Below are positions 26,701 to 32,824 of a stretch of 64,000 nt of DNA, piece by piece (position 1 is the stretch's first letter; every line of letters starts with the position of its first letter). Made by a program: the position numbers and the translations under genes. Origin of the DNA: UKL13-3 sp943369665 (GTDB lineage Bacteria; Bacteroidota; Bacteroidia; UKL13-3); contig CALRNX020000012.1 of assembly GCA_943369665.1 (NCBI GenBank), positions 62,001 through 126,000 on the forward strand, written 5' to 3'. The notes below the pieces were generated by a model. It was given only the letters and a program-made list of their open reading frames with translations. It was not told where the DNA came from and ran no database searches.

Positions 26701-29094
26701 AGTGGTACCAATGTTTAAATGCAAATTCATCGAACTGTCTACATAATGAACAGGAACAGCCGTAAAACTGTGCACATCACAATTCGATATTGTTTTCCAA
26801 TCTGCAAAAGTTTTTTCAACACTTCCCCATGAACCAACTGTCGATGCAGTTATGGCATTCAATGTATTATAGTCAGAAGCATTTAACCCCCAACCGGTGG
26901 CACTAGGTGTTGTGGCCCCGTAATTATTGTTAATAGCAAAATGTTTTCCCGTTCCTCCGCTTCTGTTATTGGTAAAGATATTATTGAGAACAATCATTGG
27001 AACAGTTGTTGCCGATGTGCCAAAATCAGTTCGAGCTAAAGCAAATGAGGGCTGGGCTCCGGAAGTAACTATACCCTCGATGGTAACCGTGTTATGATAA
27101 ATACTGTCAATAGGGTCGGGTGTGGCACCATGTTGGGCCCATATTCCAATAAATGCAATGTTTCCGGTTTCTCCTGCACCAAGAGAGATCATGTTATTGT
27201 AAATATTAATTGGTGACGAAGCAACTCCGGAACGAATAAAAATTCCACTTGCTGTACCTGGCGTTGTTGCACTTGTAGAAGTGCTGGCATTTCTTATCTT
27301 ATAAATCTGATTACCGTGAACTCTTGGGTTACCATTAGCTACAATTACGATTCCTGCTGCATCTGTGGCCGCTGTACTTGCATTGGTAATGGCAATATCA
27401 TGAATGATATTACCAACAGCCTGCCCGCCCTGTCCGCTTCCAAACAATATTCCCACTGCGCCTAATTGTCCGCTTGTTTCAGCCGTAAGCCCGGTATTGG
27501 TGGTAAGGTTGTATATATTGTTCGTATCGATTTTAATAAGGGTAGATCCCGCAGAAATAGATGTTGCAATACCTCTTACATAGCAGGTAGTACCCGATCC
27601 AATGGAAGTAAGGTTACGAATAGTATTGTGTGAATAAACCGCTATGGTTGATGATGAAGCGGCTGAGATTCCTGCACACAAAGAGCTTCCGGTTGTTAAG
27701 CCTGAAGTACCTGCACGCATATTATCTGCAGTTGCATTTCCAAAAGTATTGTATTGAATAGAAATGGATGCAGCGACAGCAGATACGGTAACACCAAATA
27801 TACCGCCAGCAACGGCAGCGGTGCTACCTGATGAAGTTAAGGCACCAACATAATTGTTATGTATTTGAATGGTACCAGTAGTTGCACTGTTAATACCTAC
27901 AATAGCTCCCTGGGTTGAAGTAGGAGTTGCTGTTATAGCTCCGGTTCCTGTGGTTGCCCCAATGGTATTGCCGTATATGGTTCCAATATTTGCGTTTCCG
28001 GCCTTTACACTGATCCCACATAAAATTCCGTTCCCGGTTGAGGCTCCGCTCGATGTTGCTAAACTAATTGCTGTAATGGTATTGAACTGTACCGAGGTTG
28101 CTACGGCAGTACCAACAGAAAGTTCAATAGCGATAAGTCTTGTGGCTACCGTGCTGGTCATTGTGTATGTTCCCGTTCCGGCTGCCGAATTATATCCAAT
28201 AGTATTGGAATCCACACGATGTCCATTGCCACTTGTAATAGAAATGATTTGATGAGTGTTTGCCGTAGTGTAAGTACGTGTTGCTGTTTGGTAAAATCTA
28301 TTACGTGAAATTGCCCAGTCTGTGTTCCCGGCACCTGCTAGTACTCCATTGGTAATGAGTGTTGCGCTAAAGAAATTACTGATATTATTTTGCGTAATAA
28401 AGTTACCACTATTTTCAATTCCTGCTGTGGCTGTTCCAATACTTGCAATTGCATTTGCAGGAAACGTTGCACCTGCTCCTTCCAAGGTACAACCCATAAT
28501 CAGGTTATTATCATTTCCGGTGGTTGTTCCTGTTGAAAATAAAATTGTGCCCACTGTAACGGCAGTGGATGCTCCTCTCACTGTGGTGTTTTTGAGTTGA
28601 TTGCTGCACGCATCGTTTATGAAACGAATGGTGCTTACACCAGCAGCTCCGGTATTTGTATTTTCAATGATGAGGGCGTTTCCTCCTGAATTTAATCCAT
28701 CAATGATCACATTATCGGCACCATTAAGATCAATGAGCGCGGCAGCAAGACTACCTGAAATGGTACGTGATGCCCCACCAGATGGGCTTATGCTGATGCC
28801 TGTATAACTTGCAGCACCGCTGCCGCTGGCATTTAATACTGCAGATGCACTTTCTGTAGTGTTTCCTGTTATTGCTATTATAATATTTCCGGTATGCGCT
28901 CCGCTGTTTATACTGTCAAAAGCTAGTTTGAGAGTACCATACGAAGCAGCGGGGGTACCGCCTGTTGAGGTAATGTTTACCTGGGCTTTTCCCCATAATG
29001 TAGTGAGTAAAAATAACATCAAAAACCCTGCATGTTTAGTCAGAGATGTTAGTTTGTTCAAGGCAAAAAAAGGAAGTGGTGTAAATCTTTTCAT
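17788..29094 (-). CDS. Giant (3768 aa) secreted multi-module beta-helix protein with T9SS C-terminal sorting domain
   Basis: An exported surface or extracellular protein of about 390 kDa. Residues 1-38 form a signal peptide with an extended n-region, ending WGKAQ. Five large modules follow, built from short NNxIxN-type turns typical of right-handed parallel beta-helices (PbH1-like). They end near residues 840, 1440, 2010, 2850 and 3570. Modules 1, 4 and 5 end in a cap motif DFDGE-type...MGADE, and modules 2 and 3 in diverged PDLGAIEY and PTIGAYE versions. Modules 2 and 3 are clear sister copies, as are 4 and 5. Ig-like linkers separate module 1 from 2 and 3 from 4. Residues from about 3685 (VVVYPNPFNDNI) to the end are a type A T9SS sorting domain. 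Cysteine is scarce. The beta-helix fold fits an adhesin or polysaccharide-binding/lyase-like role, but no catalytic site is recognisable. A LytTR two-component system lies directly upstream on the same strand. Confidence 0.88.
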   Translation of the reverse strand: MKRFTPLPFFALNKLTSLTKHAGFLMLFLLTTLWGKAQVNITSTGGTPAASYGTLKLAFDSINSGAHTGNIIIAITGNTTESASAVLNASGSGAASYTGISISPSGGASRTISGSLAAALIDLNGADNVIIDGLNSGGNALIIENTNTGAAGVSTIRFINDACSNQLKNTTVRGASTAVTVGTILFSTGTTTGNDNNLIMGCTLEGAGATFPANAIASIGTATAGIENSGNFITQNNISNFFSATLITNGVLAGAGNTDWAISRNRFYQTATRTYTTANTHQIISITSGNGHRVDSNTIGYNSAAGTGTYTMTSTVATRLIAIELSVGTAVATSVQFNTITAISLATSSGASTGNGILCGISVKAGNANIGTIYGNTIGATTGTGAITATPTSTQGAIVGINSATTGTIQIHNNYVGALTSSGSTAAVAGGIFGVTVSAVAASISIQYNTFGNATADNMRAGTSGLTTGSSLCAGISAASSSTIAVYSHNTIRNLTSIGSGTTCYVRGIATSISAGSTLIKIDTNNIYNLTTNTGLTAETSGQLGAVGILFGSGQGGQAVGNIIHDIAITNASTAATDAAGIVIVANGNPRVHGNQIYKIRNASTSTSATTPGTASGIFIRSGVASSPINIYNNMISLGAGETGNIAFIGIWAQHGATPDPIDSIYHNTVTIEGIVTSGAQPSFALARTDFGTSATTVPMIVLNNIFTNNRSGGTGKHFAINNNYGATTPSATGWGLNASDYNTLNAITASTVGSWGSVEKTFADWKTISNCDVHSFTAVPVHYVDSSMNLHLNIGTTPNSMESNALILANVMYDFDGDIRPGPVGSVNGGGSIPDMGADEFDGVGLDFTAPSISYTNLSKTCSTSDRMLTATINDQTGVYLAGALVPRIYYRKSSVGIWVSQPGTLISGTTTNGTWNFPVLSSDMGGISTGDSIFYYVIAQDSGAVNVNIRSLPAGVVASDVNSVTTPPAANAYEIGVELNGSSYTLNSTTANSPTNFQTLASLQTTLNTGCLTGPVTIEITTGTGPYTGALVIPEILGLSSINTFTFNGNNQTIQHTPTAANRHILKLDGADYVTIKNLNIVGLALDFDWGIHLTNGADYDSILNCTVDLSLNTATAADNAACIAASASTTDINLGGNNTNYLTVKNCELIGGFQTVIINGNVSNYSMHNTISNNIIRDFYSIGVELTYNDSTTVENNNIHRANRTTVTTFEGIELGAGNKQSRINANRIHNTHDAASVITGSAYGIFSSANDAPVGFENRITNNIIYNFNSGSGTIYALYNSGSDGAYYYHNTISLDYAAATAGITRGFFQTTAATNIDFRNNIISITRGGTGVKYCLYFATITSAIISNKNDLYMNAPAGTNGIGYFNSGQTTLADWKLVNSSAYDQQSLTKNPNFTDPLINNYTPKAFSLNDYGDSVGVFTDFSGIVRPNNTPDLGAIEYTPPPIDGELLWIAPQQPVAAGNQTITVNIKNNSSSIVITDLEIEYTDGVTPVSEVFSGLSIATLSSQQLSFTAQYNLSGPVNLRAYIKSVNGIADGTQENDTASQSLCAALAAGSYTIDASLPTGSSNFNSFTSAVNALSCGILGPVVFDVVPGNGPYVEQLVIPQVAGSSLINTITFNGHGDTLQFTPNTSARHIIKLDGADYIILRNIYIRGLAADFDWGINLTNEADYDSIVDCVIDLSASTTTTVDNGACIVASASSTDVNLAGNNASNLTVTGCTLIGGYYGAVINGNGLNTQNNNIINSTIRDFYSIGIEYTNMDSCLIERNDITRATRVAVTTFEGIELGTLNKRINVSKNKIHDTHNSATTQSGTAYGIYSSANDAPVGFENIVSNNLIYNFNSLTGTIYGIYSSGSDGVHYYYNTIDLSYPDATAGTTYGIYQLTEASNVIIKNNIVSITRGGSGTKNCLRFGTASSSITSNNNLLYMNASGTVGVGYYNTNAITLADWKLANGGAFDQQSVGTNPLFNSSSLLIPLPTSPAEGAGTPISGITNDIIDTLRDATNPTIGAYEKVVDMVNPTVSFTPLLNTVSTTSPTLIGFASITDVSGIDTSAHKPRLYYKKTTDDNAYVGNTSGDNGWKWVEASNTTSPFNFTIDYNLLLGGAVSGGDSIQYFIVAQDFSENTNVGASSGISFANTPDSVDLLAGAFPISGTIQLYRILPIIAGGTITVGASGNYQKITDALAYLKQNHFTSDVTVELLADYDGTTGESFPLSFDNISRSDSSIKVIIRPEGNVSSMLTTAGIPNADMPLIDLNATHHIYFDGRPGGSGDMTNIKWTIRNKRADGTFTPTIRFINEAQHNILEYLNIQSANAVATSGTILFSTTTGTLGNDSNIIRYNIIRDRSDSIGMPANAIFSNGTDEATNHGIDILDNQIFNWSASGVHVTATGNGNGWNINNNQFYMTAAAATAQTAIRLLSAGNTNQIIGNAIGGTAANAGGSAWTNSGGIAWRGIVCAVGTQDSTFIKNNTIQNIALTGTATGTYAGIEVTGGRVSINGNTIGHLTTSNSITSALLGTHLSITITSTPIATIYNNTIANITSTGTTNAVGHRGISHTGSNTTDAIVIRNNTIHKLSVATVTVSSNTSAVQGIYTSSANTNQQIVDNTISNLSSDGGPSGVSPTRCNGINVGSTTGSGIIARNKVYDFLNTSSNTDALVIGINLFAGANWTIANNMVSLGTLISSNARVVGIMDSTSGTVNVLHNSVSIEGNYAGASPDVKSYGFRKLRTSVTTVKNNIFNNIRTGSVENYAIGSTGGSWQANYNDLYSTNASTVGEWNGTARDFAAWKTASLQDLSSINSSVAFVSSTDLHLTSPTIGNNSFAGRYIGSIPTDIDGEARASVYPYMGADEDINNPLTPTLAPLGGNFTIGATGTYTSLTVVANLLNNSELVSDVLFELQSDYDGTVGEVFPIYFNQIMTNGTPWKVTIRPAASVTARVTAGDAGSAGALIAFDGVDNLMFDGRPDGGTTSEWTIRNTRTTATTGPAISFTNDARYNTLRNLTIESANTVSTSGTILIGSTTKALGNDSNTIISNKIRDLSTAAGIPANAIYSSGNAAASNHYNKIDSNEIFNFTTSAINISATGNGGNWYIGNNNIYYNSATIPTTAQTAILFAAASNYNTITHNTIGGTTINAGGTPWVHNGTTAFIGISASFDSLSVSTVSRNIVRNFTKTNTGGGAVTGIVVTRGNALVNYNLIGDSVNANSITNAGTAAIVGISNTNALVNTLVTIEHNRVANMTNSNIATGAVIRGISFSSGSPYPSCHILHNRISNLSSNSTAAAYTGGSIVAQGIYCFPAGGYGPTSEVGYNTIYEITGTNTTAATNVSGVTASNFPGSIHHNIIYNIKNHSLASGNTIRGTANGLYMRFLDSATAIHNNMISLTNNPSDSVQLNGVMVTGANGNVHFYFYNSIHIGNTSGQPVSSFAFHRGENSLITQSYQPIVMQNNLFINTVSSPGLHYAIGNEGTRPDSSWISSINDYNNFYSVNPANLTLWGTTTGDLASWKTLSLGDANSISKNVNFSNTAAADLHLSGASIGDFDLGGTPVLNYTTDFDGEARNSVRPYMGADENLASPVPVTLTKFIAQRSSKNVIVYWSTASEINAHKFIIQASADGKSFKQIGTVKAKGNSATLTEYQLTHLDAQLDMNNASTIYYRMISVDIDGSSATSQVVKVDFNKALSTKLEQVVVYPNPFNDNIHLIIPSDVTEMATITLIDMQGKVILSHQYSISEGLNNITLDMLENLKKGLFFVKVILNNETRVVKILKD
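18380..22580 (-). repeat. Duplicated modules 4 and 5 of the giant gene (about 2.08 kb offset)
   Basis: Module 4 starts near 22570 (GGTITVGASGNYQKI) and module 5 near 20490 (GGNFTIGATGTYTSL). Both then give the FDGRP...WTIRN segment, SANxVxTSGTIL, GNDSN, PANAI and a DIDGEAR/DFDGEAR...PYMGADE end. Similarity is evident at protein level and has decayed at DNA level. Confidence 0.7.
23050..26160 (-). repeat. Duplicated modules 2 and 3 of the giant gene (about 1.7 kb offset)
   Basis: Module 2 (start near 26150) and module 3 (start near 24420) share long ordered runs. These include KLDGADY, DFDWGI-LTN-ADYDSI, RDFYSIG, TFEGIELG, YGI-SSANDAPVGFEN, SGSDG-YYY-NTI and LADWKL. This is the most similar pair in the protein. 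Confidence 0.75.
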
Positions 29095-29244
29095 AATTCG
29101 ATTTTTATTGATAAAACTATATTACCAAATAGATTCTACAATCGAACGGAAAGGACTTTGAAAAGCGGCTGTAATATACCGAAAGCGTAAAAATGAATAC
29201 TGAATGTGAATGGGTTTAATTGAGATTAAAGACAGGTTGTTCGA

Positions 29245-29991
29245 TTAGCCCTTAAGCCATTTTTTGAATTCACCGGAGCGGTCAATGCTTACGATCATTT
29301 CGTCTTTAGAAGGAGGGACCATTTCAATTTTAACCCGTCCACGTGTTTCGTTCTCCATTTTTGCAATAGCGTCTAGTTGGATAATGTACTGGCGATTGAT
29401 ACGGAAAAATAGTTTGCTGTTAAGCTTTTTCTCCATCTGGTCCAGGGTGGCATCGAATTGATATTGTTTGTTGTCTTTTGTGACAATGATCACGGTTTTA
29501 TTGCTGGTAAAAACATAGGCAATTTGGTTTGCCGTTAGCGTTATCAGTTGTGAGCCGTGGTTTATTAAAAAGCGTTGTTGATAGTTGTTTTCCGGAGGGA
29601 TCAACTCACTGTATTCCGGGTTATTTCTCAGATCGGTTTGTTGCAGGGAATAAAGTTTATGAATAGCCTGGTTTAATTCATCTGCATCAATTGGTTTAAG
29701 CAAATAAGATATGCTGTTTACCGAGAAGGCTTTTATCGCAAAGTTATCATATGCCGTGCAAAAAATAATTGGTGTAACAATATGCAATTGTTCAAATATG
29801 GCAAAGCTTATTCCGTCATTCAAATGTACATCCATTAAGATGAGGTCCACCGGATGGTTTTTTAGCCACTCAACAGTGCTGGTCACAGAATCCGTTCTTC
29901 CTATTACCTTAATATTGGGGTGATAAGTATTGAGCAGGTATATTAGATGATCTGCTGCGAATGTTTCATCTTCAACGATTAAACAGTTCAT
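29245..29991 (-). CDS. LytTR-family response regulator
   Basis: A 248-aa regulator. The receiver domain (1-120) has the acidic pair E7/D8, phospho-acceptor D54 (DLILMDVHL), T/S in FCTAYDN and the lysine in LLKPID. The C-terminal LytTR DNA-binding domain (about 145-247) contains ITLTANQIAYVFTSNK and FFRINRQYIIQLDAIAKME, the usual LytTR strands. Its start overlaps the stop of the sensor-kinase gene by 4 bp, so the two are a cognate pair. The giant beta-helix gene starts 150 bp downstream on the same strand, which makes it a candidate target or co-transcribed gene. Confidence 0.93.
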   Translation of the reverse strand: MNCLIVEDETFAADHLIYLLNTYHPNIKVIGRTDSVTSTVEWLKNHPVDLILMDVHLNDGISFAIFEQLHIVTPIIFCTAYDNFAIKAFSVNSISYLLKPIDADELNQAIHKLYSLQQTDLRNNPEYSELIPPENNYQQRFLINHGSQLITLTANQIAYVFTSNKTVIIVTKDNKQYQFDATLDQMEKKLNSKLFFRINRQYIIQLDAIAKMENETRGRVKIEMVPPSKDEMIVSIDRSGEFKKWLKG

Positions 29992-31835
29992 GCTAATTTA
30001 GATTGGGTTAGTGTTGGAATAATGGCAATATAGTTTTCTCCTTCAATTTTAAATTGAGGAGCAATGGTTGATACATATTGATAACGTTCAAGGATGCTCT
30101 GTTGGCCTAGTCCGGTACTTGGAGCTGGTGTTTCACGCGGCTGAATATTATTAGTCACTTTAAGGGCATTGCCAGTGTAAGAGATATTTATATACAAGGG
30201 TTTGGCTGCAGATATAAAGTTGTGCTTAATGGCATTTTCAACCAAGAGTTGCAGTGCAAAGGGTGGTATCATATCATCCAGATATTGTGGTGCGATTTGT
30301 ATGGATAATTGAATGGCATCACCAAATCGCATCTTTTTCAGGTATACAAAATTATCCAGCACCTGCAACTCTTCTTGTATACTCACCAGGTTATCATTAC
30401 CGTGTTCCATAATGCTGCGGTATAACTTCGAGAATTTGGAAACAAATTCTAAAGCGGTTTTGGGTTCTTTGATGATCAGAGCCGAAAGGGTGCTTAAGCT
30501 ATTAAATAAAAAGTGAGGGTTTATTTTCGATTTCAGTGTCTCGTAACGCGCTACCACGTTTTCTTTCAGGAGCTCTTTGTTGTATTCGGCCAGTATAATA
30601 TTTTTGGCTTCAATCTCTTTTCGTTGCCACTCAATATGATTGTTTTTAATGTTCAGCAGTTTATTGCTTTTCTGTTTTCTAATGACGCTTCTTATCGATA
30701 TAAAGGCAATAACACTAATCAACAAAAAAGCTACGATCAGTGCATTTCGAATAATTGCTTCGCGTCTTTCTTTTTCCTGGATAATTATTTTTTCCTGGTT
30801 AAGAGCTTTGATCTGTTCTTCTTTTTTTTCAAGGTCGAAGCGTGCCTGCATTTCACTTAACGCTTTGTTTTCTTCGGCATTGTAAATGGAGTCATTAAGT
30901 GAAACATAATGTTTGTTATACTCCAAGGCTAATTTGTAATTCTTAACCAATTCGTAATGTTTGGAAAGGTATCGGTAGATATTGAGTTCAAGTGGGCGTG
31001 TTTTTTCCTGTTGTGCCAATGATAAAGCTCTAAGTAAATTAAACTCCCCTTTTTCCGGTTGATTGAGTTCGGAGAAAATTTTTCCAATGGCGTAGTAAAT
31101 TTGTGCCAGGTGAAATGTGTTTTGGGAGCGCTTTACGATGGGTAATGCTTTGTAATAATAAGATAAAGCTATATCCCACTTTTTTAAGTCAAAGTAGGCC
31201 TCCCCTAAATTCATAAGCGCTATCGTAATATTATTGGTGTCACCAAATTTATTGGCATTGGTAAGTCCCATGGTGTAATACTTGATACACGCATCCAATT
31301 GCTTGCTGTACATTTTCAGGTTTCCCAAATTCACATAACTACTACTTGCTTCTTTTTGCATATTGTTTTGCAATTTCAGCTCGAGGGATTTGAGATAATA
31401 ACTTTCCGATTTTGAATAGTTTTTTAAATGAGAATGGACAGCTCCAATATTGTTATACGCAAATGCAATTCCTTTTATGTATCCCAGTTTTTCAAAAATT
31501 TTGATGGATAAGAAATGATAATAAAGCGCTTTGCGGTAATCACCGAATCCATTGTACAATATTCCCATCAGATCGGCAGAAGTGGCTACACCCATCTGGT
31601 AATGAATGCCGGTAGATAACGCATGTGCTTCCTGAGCATACTGAAGTGCTTTGTTAGCGTCTGTATTTCTGAATTTTTTGGCCAGCTGCAAATTGGTATT
31701 TACCCGGTCAGTATCATGGATCTGCTGAGTCAACACATGCTGCAAACTATCAATGGTATTAACTTGTTTGGTTATACCAGTGAGTGAACAAAAAAGAAAT
31801 AAAAAAATGAATGGTACTCTCAACAATAGGTTCAA
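29988..31835 (-). CDS. TPR-containing LytS-like sensor histidine kinase
   Basis: A 615-aa membrane sensor. A signal peptide or N-terminal anchor (1-22) precedes at least six tetratricopeptide repeats in the periplasm (about 40-330, for example ASSSYVNLGNLKMYSKQLDACIKYY). A coiled coil and one transmembrane helix follow at about 362-380 (NALIVAFLLISVIAFISI), then a cytoplasmic coil and a His_kinase (PF06580) domain. That domain has LKSKINPHFLFNSL with phospho-acceptor H441, the N-box LLVENAIKHN and a shortened G-box STGLGQQSI. This is the usual partner for LytTR regulators in Bacteroidota, and the response regulator follows with a 4-bp overlap. The ligand is unknown. Confidence 0.92.
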   Translation of the reverse strand: MNLLLRVPFIFLFLFCSLTGITKQVNTIDSLQHVLTQQIHDTDRVNTNLQLAKKFRNTDANKALQYAQEAHALSTGIHYQMGVATSADLMGILYNGFGDYRKALYYHFLSIKIFEKLGYIKGIAFAYNNIGAVHSHLKNYSKSESYYLKSLELKLQNNMQKEASSSYVNLGNLKMYSKQLDACIKYYTMGLTNANKFGDTNNITIALMNLGEAYFDLKKWDIALSYYYKALPIVKRSQNTFHLAQIYYAIGKIFSELNQPEKGEFNLLRALSLAQQEKTRPLELNIYRYLSKHYELVKNYKLALEYNKHYVSLNDSIYNAEENKALSEMQARFDLEKKEEQIKALNQEKIIIQEKERREAIIRNALIVAFLLISVIAFISIRSVIRKQKSNKLLNIKNNHIEWQRKEIEAKNIILAEYNKELLKENVVARYETLKSKINPHFLFNSLSTLSALIIKEPKTALEFVSKFSKLYRSIMEHGNDNLVSIQEELQVLDNFVYLKKMRFGDAIQLSIQIAPQYLDDMIPPFALQLLVENAIKHNFISAAKPLYINISYTGNALKVTNNIQPRETPAPSTGLGQQSILERYQYVSTIAPQFKIEGENYIAIIPTLTQSKLA

Positions 31836-31858
31836 TATAGTTATATCAAAGTTAATAA

Positions 31859-32809
31859 CTAATTGTCATCAAAACTATTAGGGGTCGTGTCTTCAAATTT
31901 GTCTAGTAATGGCTCACCCAAAACGGATAACATCTGGTGTATTTCCATTACTTTTTGCGGTTTATGTTGTTTTTCATAAGCCACAACAAGGTTGCGCAGT
32001 ACACGTTTAATGATATCAATATTGCTGCACGCTTCAAAGAACTCCAGACGGGGTTCTATTTGAATTTGTTTTAAAAACTGCTCGAGATTGGCTTTGCTAA
32101 AAACAGATCCATTGTTAAAAGCATTTATGTAAAAAAGAATTTTTCCCTTTTGAGAAGTTGGCCTTAACGTTTGATTGAACGCATCGCTGATATCGATCTG
32201 GGTTGGTTCATCTTTATAACCGAGCACAAAATGTTGTGGTAAATTGATACCGTAAACAGGAATATTGAGGCGTTGGGCAACCAACATATACACTACGGCC
32301 AGCATAATCGGGTTGCCCTGTTTGCTTTCCAAAACACTATTGATAAAAGAGTTTGAAGGGTCGTGGTACTGATCTGTATTGCCTTTAAATCCGTGTACAT
32401 TGTACAATACGTGATTCATGATCCGAATTTTTTCGTATGCACTGTAATCGTATTTCAATTCCAACCAAATATCCAATCTTATCCGGTCAATTTCATTGAT
32501 GATGGATTGTTTGGTTAATTCGGGATAACGGTATTTGGCAATAATATAAAGGCCATCAAGCAGATCCTGGTGTTCACTTTTGCTCCATTCCCGCAGCGAT
32601 TCCAATTCGGACTCGAACTGGATTTTATGGATAATATTTTCTACTTTTTGCTGGTGCTCGGGATTGTTGAGGCTATCCCATTCGTTTTCCAGAATAGTAA
32701 CTACATCCACTCCCAATGAAAGGAGTTTGTTTTCTACATGCTCTACAATTTCTGCATCATCATCGTCCAGTAGAGCAATTAAGGATACAACTTCTTTGTC
32801 GCTTAGCAT
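31859..32809 (-). CDS. SirB1-family transglutaminase-like/TPR protein
   Basis: A 316-aa cytoplasmic protein of the SirB1 family (transglutaminase-like PF13369). The central segment NHVLYNVHGFKGNTDQYHDPSNSFINSVLESKQGNPIMLAVVYM and LNIPVYGINLPQHFVLGY contain the family core. The canonical papain-like Cys is not evident at the usual place, which is common in SirB1 proteins, so peptidase or transglutaminase activity is doubtful. The N-terminus is acidic and helical. No biochemical function is established for the family. It lies 23 bp upstream of the sensor kinase and 15 bp downstream of topA, so it could be co-transcribed with either. Confidence 0.82.
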   Translation of the reverse strand: MLSDKEVVSLIALLDDDDAEIVEHVENKLLSLGVDVVTILENEWDSLNNPEHQQKVENIIHKIQFESELESLREWSKSEHQDLLDGLYIIAKYRYPELTKQSIINEIDRIRLDIWLELKYDYSAYEKIRIMNHVLYNVHGFKGNTDQYHDPSNSFINSVLESKQGNPIMLAVVYMLVAQRLNIPVYGINLPQHFVLGYKDEPTQIDISDAFNQTLRPTSQKGKILFYINAFNNGSVFSKANLEQFLKQIQIEPRLEFFEACSNIDIIKRVLRNLVVAYEKQHKPQKVMEIHQMLSVLGEPLLDKFEDTTPNSFDDN

Positions 32810-32824
32810 ATAGCAAAGGTATCG

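Noticed and set aside
18900..29000. Many open frames on the plus strand opposite the giant gene
   Set aside because: They follow from its repetitive Asn/Thr/Gly codons, have no family resemblance, signal peptide or start context, and are shadows.
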